This document shows, in pieces, positions 1-5,785 of a stretch of DNA of 10,181 nt (position 1 is the stretch's first letter; every line of letters starts with the position of its first letter). The stretch comes from an uncultured Verrucomicrobiota bacterium (lineage in GTDB: Bacteria; Verrucomicrobiota; Kiritimatiellia; RFP12; UBA1067). Below the pieces are notes generated by a model. That model ran no database searches and was not told the DNA's origin. It worked only from the letters and a program-made list of their open reading frames with translations. The stretch covers positions 1 through 10,181 of the forward strand of contig CAMZET010000034.1 of the NCBI GenBank assembly GCA_947305825.1, read 5' to 3'. The position numbers and the translations under genes are program-made.

Positions 1-69
1 GACGAAGACGAAGACGAGGAAGACGAGGAGGAAGAAGAGGATGAAGAAGACGAAGAAGATGACGAATAG
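1..69 (+). CDS. 3' end of an upstream gene with an all-acidic C-terminal tail (partial)
   Basis: Reading from base 1 in frame 1 gives 22 codons that are all Asp or Glu (GAC, GAA, GAG, GAT), followed by a TAG stop at 67-69. Such tails are common on nucleic-acid-associated or chaperone-like proteins, but nothing else of the protein is in the window, so no function is assigned. The tail overlaps the next gene by 29 bases. An open frame in such a repetitive tract could be chance. However, the long uninterrupted acidic run and the placement of its stop just inside the next gene make a real C-terminus likely. Confidence 0.6.
   Translation, partial: DEDEDEEDEEEEEDEEDEEDDE
25..31 (+). promoter_or_regulatory. 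Shine-Dalgarno sequence inside the acidic-tail codons
   Basis: GAGGAGG at 25-31 lies 9 bases before the ATG at 41, an ideal spacing. It decides the start of the LysM lipoprotein in favour of ATG 41 over the in-frame ATG at 59. The same bases are Glu/Asp codons of the upstream gene. Confidence 0.6.
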
Positions 70-1084
70 CGTGGTGCTGACGGCGGCGATAGCGGTTTTA
101 TCGTGCAGCCAGGAGGCGCGAGGCGAATTCCGCGACGAGCGCAGGACGCCGGCGTACAAGGCGGCGATGGCCGATTATTCGGCTGGTCGTCTTGAAGAAG
201 CGACTGCGGCGTTCGAGAAAGTGCTGCGCGGGGATGGGGAAAACGCGAGTGCGCGTTTCCAGCTGGCGTGTCTTTTGCAGGACTACCGCCACGACTATCT
301 TGGCGCCGTGTGCCAGTACCGCGAATATCTGCGGCTGGAGCCGGGCAGCGACAAGGCTCCGCTCGCTAAGGAGCGGATGGAACTTTGCGAAGTGGAGCTC
401 GCCAAAGTGCTGGCGGAGAAGCACGGCATAATGGGCACGAAGGAGTTGAGCGAAGAATGCGAGCGCGCCAAGGCCGCTGCGTCCGCATCCGCCGCCGCCT
501 GCGCCAAGGCCGAAAAAGCGAAGGCCGAAGCGCTCGCAAAAGCCAATTCGCTCAGCGAGGAGAACGCCCGTCTGCGAAGAATGCTCTCTCGCTTCAGCGA
601 CACGGCGGCGGCCGAGGATACCGCAAGCGCTCCACACAAAATGGACAAGCCGGACATTTCCGACGTTATCGCCGACGAGGCGAACGCGGCTTCACCGGAG
701 AATTTCCCCACTTCCGAAGAGGAACTCGGTCTCGGACCGGAATCGGACGACCAGCCTGTAGGCCGCTCGCTCGCAGAGGCCAAGGCAATCGCCGAGGAAG
801 TCGCCGAGGATGACGACGACGTGCCGACTCTCCTCGACCCCGCCGCGCCCCCGGCTCCGCAGAAACTTACGGAGTTCGCCGCTTCGCGCACTGCCGGTCC
901 CGACGAAGAACGTCCAGACGACCGCCCAGAGACGTATGTCGTCCAGGATGGCGACACGCTCTATAAAATCGCCCTGCGCTTCTACGGCAAGACTTCCGCC
1001 TGGAAAGATATACGCGACGCGAACAAAGCGATTATCTCTACCGACGGGCGAATCCAAAGCGGGCAAACCATAAAACTCCCGTGA
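41..1084 (+). CDS. LysM-domain lipoprotein with TPR-like and coiled-coil regions
   Basis: A 347-residue exported protein that probably binds peptidoglycan. The start at 41 gives a basic n-region (MKKTKK), a hydrophobic stretch (residues about 9-20) and a lipobox-like VLSC with the lipidation cysteine at 22; starting at 59 would lose the basic residues. Residues about 37-116 resemble two to three TPR helices (AYKAAMADYSAGRLEEATAAF, then a QLACLL...YLRLEP unit). Residues about 134-185 are Ala/Glu/Lys-rich with coiled-coil character, and about 205-295 form an acidic, Pro-containing linker. A C-terminal LysM module spans about 298-346 (YVVQDGDTLYKIA ... GQTIKL). Serine after the cysteine would fit outer-membrane sorting under the Lol rule, if that applies here. 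Its stop overlaps the next start (GTGA). The exact role is unknown; TPR plus LysM suggests a scaffold for cell-wall enzymes. Confidence 0.85.
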   Translation: MKKTKKMTNSVVLTAAIAVLSCSQEARGEFRDERRTPAYKAAMADYSAGRLEEATAAFEKVLRGDGENASARFQLACLLQDYRHDYLGAVCQYREYLRLEPGSDKAPLAKERMELCEVELAKVLAEKHGIMGTKELSEECERAKAAASASAAACAKAEKAKAEALAKANSLSEENARLRRMLSRFSDTAAAEDTASAPHKMDKPDISDVIADEANAASPENFPTSEEELGLGPESDDQPVGRSLAEAKAIAEEVAEDDDDVPTLLDPAAPPAPQKLTEFAASRTAGPDEERPDDRPETYVVQDGDTLYKIALRFYGKTSAWKDIRDANKAIISTDGRIQSGQTIKLP

Positions 1085-1332
1085 ACGACATGGCAGAACG
1101 GAACGACAGCATGAGAACTGCGCTTCTGCGCGAGGCGCACGCATACACCAAGAGCGACACGCCGTGGCTGGTGGAGACGTACGGGAAGAAGCTCTTTCGG
1201 TATCTTTCCGGCGGCGGCATGGGGGCGCTCGGGCGCAGCGTGCAGCAAGAAGAAGCCGATGCACGTGCACGGAAGTTCCTGACCGCGGCCGCCGTTCTCG
1301 GCGTCCTATGGCTCGCGCTGCTACTCTTTTGA
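1081..1332 (+). CDS. small C-terminally anchored membrane protein (hypothetical)
   Basis: An 83-residue protein starting with GTG at 1081, sharing GTGA with the stop of the LysM lipoprotein gene, which implies translational coupling. ATG at 1090 is an alternative start three codons in, and ATG 1111 is another; none has a clear Shine-Dalgarno sequence. The N-terminal two thirds are soluble and charged (Tyr/Lys-containing VETYGKKLFRYL, then a GGG turn at about 44-46). Residues 66-83 form one hydrophobic helix (FLTAAAVLGVLWLALLLF) ending at the C-terminus, so it looks tail-anchored with its bulk in the cytoplasm. I do not recognise a family. Its position between two LysM proteins suggests an envelope role, by inference only. 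Confidence 0.65.
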   Translation: MNDMAERNDSMRTALLREAHAYTKSDTPWLVETYGKKLFRYLSGGGMGALGRSVQQEEADARARKFLTAAAVLGVLWLALLLF

Positions 1333-1391
1333 GCAAATCAGACCAAAACCATTTTACCAGATTGAAAACTTGAAATCAAAGGAAGCACGAA

Positions 1392-1952
1392 ATGAAAAAC
1401 AAACTCTCCACAGTAGCGAAAGCGGTGTTCATCGCGGCAGCGGCAGTTGCCGTCGCGCCTCTTGCCGCTGCTCCCGGAGCCTCGCCCCGCGAAGACTTCC
1501 TGCGCGAACAGGCGTACGCGGAAATGCAGCGCGTGACTGGCCAGATTGACGTCCTGCAGGCGAACCTGGACGAACTCGCCTCGCGCGTCGCTCGTCTCGA
1601 GAAGGCGCGCGCCGAGAATGACGAGTTGCGCGCCGAAATAGCCGCTCTCAAGGCCGCCAACGCCGAACTGCGCTCGAAAACGCAGTCCATCCGCAGCGAA
1701 ATCGTAGCCGACTTGACAAAGCGCCTCGCCGCAATGCAGCGCGAACTCGCTCCGCCAGCTCCACCGCCGCCGCCCAAGCAGCAAAAAACGTCGCCTGCGC
1801 AGCAGCCTCACCGCGAATATGTCGTACAGGCCGGCGACTCCCTCTCGCTCATCGCCGCCGCTTTCAAAACGACCGTCCCGCGCATCAAGGAGATGAATGG
1901 TCTAAAGAGCGACATCCTGCGCATCGGACAGAAACTTATGCTCCCGCTCTAG
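1392..1952 (+). CDS. exported coiled-coil protein with C-terminal LysM domain
   Basis: A 186-residue protein with a good signal peptide: basic MKNKLSTVAK, a hydrophobic core to about residue 24, and likely signal peptidase I cleavage after the Ala run at 25-27. Residues about 43-119 have heptad-like Leu/Ala spacing (DVLQANLDELASRVARLEKA...) and should form a coiled coil. A Pro-rich hinge (121-128) leads to a LysM module at about 143-185 (YVVQAGDSLSLIAAAF ... IGQKLMLP). AAGGA at 1379-1383 lies 8 bases before the ATG. The layout resembles small periplasmic peptidoglycan-binding spacers. It shares the YVVQ-x-GD-x-L LysM opening with the lipoprotein at 41-1084, so the two may act on the same wall sites or be distant duplicates. 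No specific function can be given. Confidence 0.85.
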   Translation: MKNKLSTVAKAVFIAAAAVAVAPLAAAPGASPREDFLREQAYAEMQRVTGQIDVLQANLDELASRVARLEKARAENDELRAEIAALKAANAELRSKTQSIRSEIVADLTKRLAAMQRELAPPAPPPPPKQQKTSPAQQPHREYVVQAGDSLSLIAAAFKTTVPRIKEMNGLKSDILRIGQKLMLPL

Positions 1953-1980
1953 CCAAGGCCGGCTCGCTCCATATCCATAC

Positions 1981-2004
1981 ATCCTTTCTTCCTTCCATCC
2001 TTCC
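1981..2004 (+). repeat. pyrimidine-rich low-complexity tract in the leader of the antiporter gene
   Basis: The 96-base gap 1953-2048 contains a nearly pure C/T run made of irregular TTCC and ATCC units (1981-2004). No convincing -10/-35 pair or U-tailed hairpin was found in the gap. The tract might be slippage-derived or an untranslated-leader element; its role is unknown. Confidence 0.4.
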
Positions 2005-2048
2005 AAAACGAACTCCTAACACCCGAAACCAAGGAGATTTAGTCGGAC

Positions 2049-4082
2049 ATGACAGAAAGCGCGTTTTTCCAGGATTTGGCCATTTTGATGGCGGTCGCGG
2101 GTCTCGTCGCGGTTGTTTTCGACCGTCTCAAGTGGCCAAAAGTACTTGGTTACATCTTCGCGGGCATTCTTCTGAGCCGCAACACGTGGGGCGGCTCGTT
2201 CCTCGTGGACGAGATGTCTGTCCAGACGATTGGCCAGCTGGGCATAGTGTTTCTGATGTTTTCGATGGGGCTTGGGTTTTCGACGGGCGACTTGAACAGG
2301 ATGAAAGGAGTGGTGCTGCCGGTCGCGCTGCTTGACGTCGTGATGATGACGTGGCTTGGCTACACGATAGGCACGAAGATATTCGGTTGGGGCTTCCTGC
2401 CGTCGCTCTTCCTCGGCGCGGCGATATGCGACTCCGCGACGACGCTCCTGGCGAAAATCATAGGCGAGTTGCGCTGGAACGACCGCCCGTTCGTGAAGTT
2501 CGTGATGGGCACATCGGTATGCGAAGACATATTCTGCGTAGGTTTGATAGCGCTCATCACCGGAGTCGCGCACGGGCGCGGCATGAGTCTGGGAGCGCTG
2601 GGACTCTCGCTTGGCGGTCTGGGCATATTTTTTCTTTCGACGCTTCTGGTCGGATTCGCTTTGATGCCGCGTCTGTTGAAGTCGGTAGCCAAGCGTGGCG
2701 AGGACGAAGGGCTGCTCTTGACGGTTCTTGGTTGTTGCTTCCTCGTTTCATACATTGCATATCGCTTCGAGTTTTCGCTTGCGCTGGGTGCGTTTCTGGT
2801 GGGGGTCATCGGCTCGACGTGCGACGTGCGCTACAGGCTGAACCGTCTTGCCGAGCCTCTGAAGGCGATGTTTGCGGCCGTGTTTTTCGTCTCCATCGGC
2901 CTGATGGTGAATCCAGTCGAATGCCTGCGGCACTGGCCGGAAGTGCTGCTCCTCTCCGGCGTCGTCATCGCCGGCAAATTCCTGAACTGCACATTCGGAG
3001 CGCTCCTGTGTGGCCAGCGCATAAAGACGGCCGTCCAGCTGGGCCTCGGTCTTGCGCAGATAGGCGAATTCGCTTTCATGGTCGCGCTTCTGTATGCCGT
3101 TTCAACCGGCGACAGCGGCACGCCGATGTACCAGATTGTCGTGGCGGTGTCCATGCTGACGACGCTCGTGAATCCTGTGCTGCTGCGCGTATCGGAGCCG
3201 TTCGGGAATTTCATGGAGCGGCGGTGCCCGGCGCGGGTGCGAGTGCTGCTCAAGGGGTATCGCGAGGCGATAGAGCGCTACAGCGAGGCGGCCGGCGGCT
3301 CGGCGCACACGAAGGAGCGCCGCACCAGCATCCTGCTTCTCGGCATATTCTACGTGCTGGTGTTCGCGGTGGCGGTGTGTTGCTCGCTTCTGGCCAAGCG
3401 CACATGGGGCGCTGGCTTCTTCGAGCAGTACAAGCAATTCTTCTTCGCGCTCGTATTCAATCTTTTCGCTGTCGCCGTCATCGCCCCCATATTCAAGGTT
3501 TCGCGCGCTCTGGGCGGAAACCTCGCCGAAATAATAGTCGGGCGCGGAGAAACGAACTGGCAAGGCGCCTTGCGCCATGCAGTGCGCCTCTTCGCAATGG
3601 TCTCCGCTATCGCGCTCTGGTTCGTCGAAATCACAATGGTGAACGTCAACCTTGTGCCGCGCGACCCGTATGCGAAACTCGTTCTCGCCGTTATACTCCT
3701 GCTCGCGCTCGTTTTCGGCTGGCGTCTCTTCGTGCGCTCCTTCGAAGGAGCCTCGCGACGCATCAAAGAAGCCGTCGTCGCCGACGAGCACCTGCGCTTC
3801 GAAAAGCCGGACCTCCCCGCCAATCCCTTCGTCCTCACGGAGCCCGCCGAACTCATCCATCGCGTAAGCGTACCGGATTCTTCGCCGGCTATCGGTTCAT
3901 CCATCGCGCAGCTGAACATCCGCGCCAAAACCGGCGCCAGCGTCTTCCGTGTCGTGCGCGACGGCAAACTCTTCCGCAATCCGGGGCCAGGCTGGGTCTT
4001 CGCGCCCAACGACCTCGTTCTCGCCTACGGCGACCACGCCCAGATTGCCGCCCTCAAAGACCTCCTAGGCGTTATTTCGTAA
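2049..4082 (+). CDS. CPA2-family cation/proton antiporter with extra membrane helices and RCK_C-like tail
   Basis: A 677-residue inner-membrane protein that exchanges K+ or Na+ for H+. Residues about 8-385 are the Kef/NapA-type exchanger core: LGYIFAGILL near 33-42, the first discontinuous-helix region around FLGAAICDSATTLLAK (121-136), the ion-site element CED (158-160), and the AQIGEFAFMV stretch (336-345) typical of KefB/KefC relatives. No Rossmann RCK_N (TrkA-N) domain follows. Instead there are about four more hydrophobic helices (427-449, 462-482, 510-531, 542-562), and then a TrkA-C/RCK_C-like domain at about 602-673 (GASVFRVVRDGK ... PNDLVLAYGD). AAGGAG at 2031-2036 is 12 bases before ATG. 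The stop overlaps an AAGGAA ribosome site for queD, so the two are likely cotranscribed. Family assignment is secure; ion preference and electrogenicity are not. RCK_C domains usually bind small ligands, which suggests allosteric gating. Confidence 0.9.
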   Translation: MTESAFFQDLAILMAVAGLVAVVFDRLKWPKVLGYIFAGILLSRNTWGGSFLVDEMSVQTIGQLGIVFLMFSMGLGFSTGDLNRMKGVVLPVALLDVVMMTWLGYTIGTKIFGWGFLPSLFLGAAICDSATTLLAKIIGELRWNDRPFVKFVMGTSVCEDIFCVGLIALITGVAHGRGMSLGALGLSLGGLGIFFLSTLLVGFALMPRLLKSVAKRGEDEGLLLTVLGCCFLVSYIAYRFEFSLALGAFLVGVIGSTCDVRYRLNRLAEPLKAMFAAVFFVSIGLMVNPVECLRHWPEVLLLSGVVIAGKFLNCTFGALLCGQRIKTAVQLGLGLAQIGEFAFMVALLYAVSTGDSGTPMYQIVVAVSMLTTLVNPVLLRVSEPFGNFMERRCPARVRVLLKGYREAIERYSEAAGGSAHTKERRTSILLLGIFYVLVFAVAVCCSLLAKRTWGAGFFEQYKQFFFALVFNLFAVAVIAPIFKVSRALGGNLAEIIVGRGETNWQGALRHAVRLFAMVSAIALWFVEITMVNVNLVPRDPYAKLVLAVILLLALVFGWRLFVRSFEGASRRIKEAVVADEHLRFEKPDLPANPFVLTEPAELIHRVSVPDSSPAIGSSIAQLNIRAKTGASVFRVVRDGKLFRNPGPGWVFAPNDLVLAYGDHAQIAALKDLLGVIS

Positions 4083-4096
4083 GGAAACTTCCCGCC

Positions 4097-4519
4097 ATGA
4101 CGACAGTGACTAAAACGGTCCGCTTCGATGCGGCGCACGTTCTGACGAACCACCAGGGACTTTGCCGCAATTTGCACGGCCACACGTACCGCGTCGATAT
4201 TTCCGTGGCGATGGACGACTCGTCGGCAGCGCGCGGTGCGGACATGGTAATCGACTTCAAGGATTTGAAAGCGATAGCGAACGAGACGATTTGCGAACGT
4301 TTCGACCATGCGTTCATATATTCGGAGGCATCAGCGGGCGAGTGCGAGATAGCGGAAGTGGTGCGACGCAACGGGATGCGCGTGGCGGCGCTGCCGTTCC
4401 GCTCGACCGCCGAAAACCTGGCGCGCTACTTCTTCGACGCACTGTCGCCGCGCCTTCCAGGCCTTTCGGCGGTGAAGGTGTGGGAAACGCCCGACAATGC
4501 AGCGGAGTACAGGCCATGA
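4097..4519 (+). CDS. queD: 6-carboxytetrahydropterin synthase QueD / PTPS family
   Basis: A 140-residue cytoplasmic enzyme. QueD converts dihydroneopterin triphosphate to 6-carboxytetrahydropterin, the second step of preQ0/queuosine synthesis. Visible family features are FDAAH with zinc-ligand His14, the LCRNLHGH block with catalytic Cys23 and zinc ligands His27 and His29, VIDFKDLK (51-58), the Asp70-His71 pair (FDHA), STAENLARYFF (103-113; the usual Pro before TAEN is Ser) and Glu130 in VKVWETP. ATG 4097 is used, with AAGGAA at 4081-4086 ten bases ahead. An earlier in-frame open reading frame is a shadow of the antiporter gene. It is slightly longer than E. coli QueD because of extra residues at about 74-100. 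It overlaps rsmD by ATGA. No queC, queE or queF is in the window, so a pterin role of the PTPS type cannot be excluded. Confidence 0.88.
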   Translation: MTTVTKTVRFDAAHVLTNHQGLCRNLHGHTYRVDISVAMDDSSAARGADMVIDFKDLKAIANETICERFDHAFIYSEASAGECEIAEVVRRNGMRVAALPFRSTAENLARYFFDALSPRLPGLSAVKVWETPDNAAEYRP

Positions 4520-5106
4520 GGATATGCGGAGGCTTTTTCGGCGGCAGACGCCTCGCGGTGCCGAAGACGGGCGACATCCGTCCGACGCAGGAATGCGTAC
4601 GCGAGGCGCTTTTCTCCATGTTGATGAACTGCATAGACGACCTGAAGTTCCTGGACTTGTTCGCCGGCTCCGGTGCAGTCGGACTCGAAGCGCTCTCGCG
4701 CGGCGCGGCCGCCGTCACGTTCGTCGAGAAAAACCCAATCCACGCCGCCGCCATAACGAAAAACGCCGGCGTCATTTCAAAGACCGGCTTCACGGGAGCC
4801 GCCCTGACCGTCTGCGCCGACGCCTACAGGTTCGTCGAGCGCTTCAACGGCCCTGCGTTCGACATCGTATTCGCCGACCCGCCCTATGCGCTCGGCGAAG
4901 AGCGCGGCTACGAATGGCTGCTCTCTACGCTCGCCGGTCGCGGCCTGGTTCGTCCGGGCGGTCTTTTCGTCGCCGAGATGACCGTCAAGCAGACGCCGCC
5001 GGAAGCCGGCGGCTGGGACTTGGTGCGCGACCGCAGATATGGGAAAACGAGACTTGCCATATGGCGCCGGCAAGGCGCCGAACCCGAGGAGGCACTGCTG
5101 ACATGA
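4516..5106 (+). CDS. rsmD: 16S rRNA (guanine966-N2)-methyltransferase RsmD
   Basis: A 196-residue SAM-dependent methyltransferase that makes m2G966 in 16S rRNA of the small ribosomal subunit. The order of motifs is characteristic: GGRRLAVPKTGDIRPTQ (9-25), with the RPT signature at 22-24, then REALFSML (29-36), the SAM-binding motif DLFAGSGAVGLEALSRGA (47-64), acidic Glu71 in FVEKN, the catalytic DPPY at 121-124 and the closing YGKTRLAIW (175-183). Length matches the family (about 180-200 residues). Its ATG overlaps the queD stop and its TGA overlaps the ruvA ATG, so translation of the three genes is probably coupled. A poorly conserved acidic tail (187-196) follows the fold. Confidence 0.93.
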   Translation: MRICGGFFGGRRLAVPKTGDIRPTQECVREALFSMLMNCIDDLKFLDLFAGSGAVGLEALSRGAAAVTFVEKNPIHAAAITKNAGVISKTGFTGAALTVCADAYRFVERFNGPAFDIVFADPPYALGEERGYEWLLSTLAGRGLVRPGGLFVAEMTVKQTPPEAGGWDLVRDRRYGKTRLAIWRRQGAEPEEALLT

Positions 5107-5714
5107 TTGCATACATAAGAGGAACGCTTGCCGAGAAATCGCCCGGTGCGGCAATCGTCGAGGCCGCCGGCGTCGGCTACCAGCTCGAAATCCCGCTTTC
5201 AACGTTCGACCGCCTGCCGCGCACGGGCGAAGAGGTGAAGCTCTTCGCCAGCCACATAGTGCGCGAAGACGACGAGACGCTCTACGGCTTCGCCACGGTC
5301 GCCGAACGCGAGATGTTCCTGCGTCTGACCGCCGTATCGGGAGTCGGACCGAAAATCGCCCTCGCCATTCTCTCCGGCGCCTCGCTTTCCGAACTCTCCC
5401 TCGCCATCGCGTCTTCCGACGCCCGCCGCCTCAGCGCCATCAAGGGCGTCGGCAAGAAAACCGCCGAGAAAATCTGCATAGAACTCAAGGACAAGGTAAG
5501 TGCGCTAGAGGCCCTGGCGCAATCCGGGGCCGCAGCCAAGGGCAAGGCCGCCGCGCAAGACCGCCTCTTCCTCCGCGACGCAATACTCGCTCTCGCCACG
5601 CTCGGCTTCCCCGAAGAAACCGCCGCCAAAATGGCTGCCGGCGTACTCGCCGCGAAACCAGATGTCGCCGATACGCAAACCGTCGTCCGCCTCGCTCTCG
5701 CTTCAAGCCGCTGA
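5103..5714 (+). CDS. ruvA: Holliday junction branch migration complex subunit RuvA
   Basis: A 203-residue DNA-binding protein. RuvA tetramers hold four-way junctions and load the RuvB motor for branch migration during recombination repair. It shows the canonical MIAYIRGTL start and an OB-fold (1-62) ending in VREDDETLYGF, which contains the acidic pin residues Glu55 and Asp56 at the same positions as in E. coli. Two helix-hairpin-helix motifs follow (VSGVGPKIAL at 78-87 and IKGVGKKTAEKI at 113-124), then a variable Ala/Lys linker (140-152) and the RuvB-binding third domain (about 155-202). Full length for the family. The partners ruvB and ruvC are not in the window; the gene instead closes the antiporter-queD-rsmD run. 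Confidence 0.95.
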   Translation: MIAYIRGTLAEKSPGAAIVEAAGVGYQLEIPLSTFDRLPRTGEEVKLFASHIVREDDETLYGFATVAEREMFLRLTAVSGVGPKIALAILSGASLSELSLAIASSDARRLSAIKGVGKKTAEKICIELKDKVSALEALAQSGAAAKGKAAAQDRLFLRDAILALATLGFPEETAAKMAAGVLAAKPDVADTQTVVRLALASSR

Positions 5715-5729
5715 CCGCCCCAGCCACCT

Positions 5730-5758
5730 AGGACAAGCCGCGCTAAATTTGGTATAAT
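5730..5758 (+). promoter_or_regulatory. sigma-70 type promoter with extended -10, upstream of the EIIA-fused antiporter
   Basis: A perfect TATAAT at 5753-5758 is preceded by TGG (extended -10, 5750-5752). A -35-like AGGACA at 5730-5735 matches TTGACA in four of six bases with a 17-base spacer. The start of transcription would be near 5765, leaving a short leader of about 20 bases before the ATG at 5786. It lies just past the ruvA stop, so the antiporter gene is likely a separate transcription unit. Confidence 0.75.
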
Positions 5759-5785
5759 TCAGACAACAACCATCATAGAGACAAG

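Noticed and set aside
59..1084. Start of the LysM lipoprotein at ATG 59, which gives a shorter overlap with the upstream stop
   Set aside because: It would remove the basic n-region of the signal peptide and lacks the well-spaced GAGGAGG that serves ATG 41; it is kept only as a weaker alternative.
1952..1966. Possible terminator hairpin after the second LysM gene (AGCC...GGCT)
   Set aside because: The stem has only four pairs and no T-run follows it.
2351..4519. A 722-codon + strand open frame running through the first antiporter gene and into queD
   Set aside because: Its first part is Arg/Ala-rich nonsense from the +1-type frame of the antiporter gene; only the part from ATG 4097 has a family match and a ribosome site.
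5715..5745. Possible terminator between ruvA and the second antiporter
   Set aside because: Apart from the CCTAGG palindrome, no stem-loop with a T-tract is visible before the promoter.
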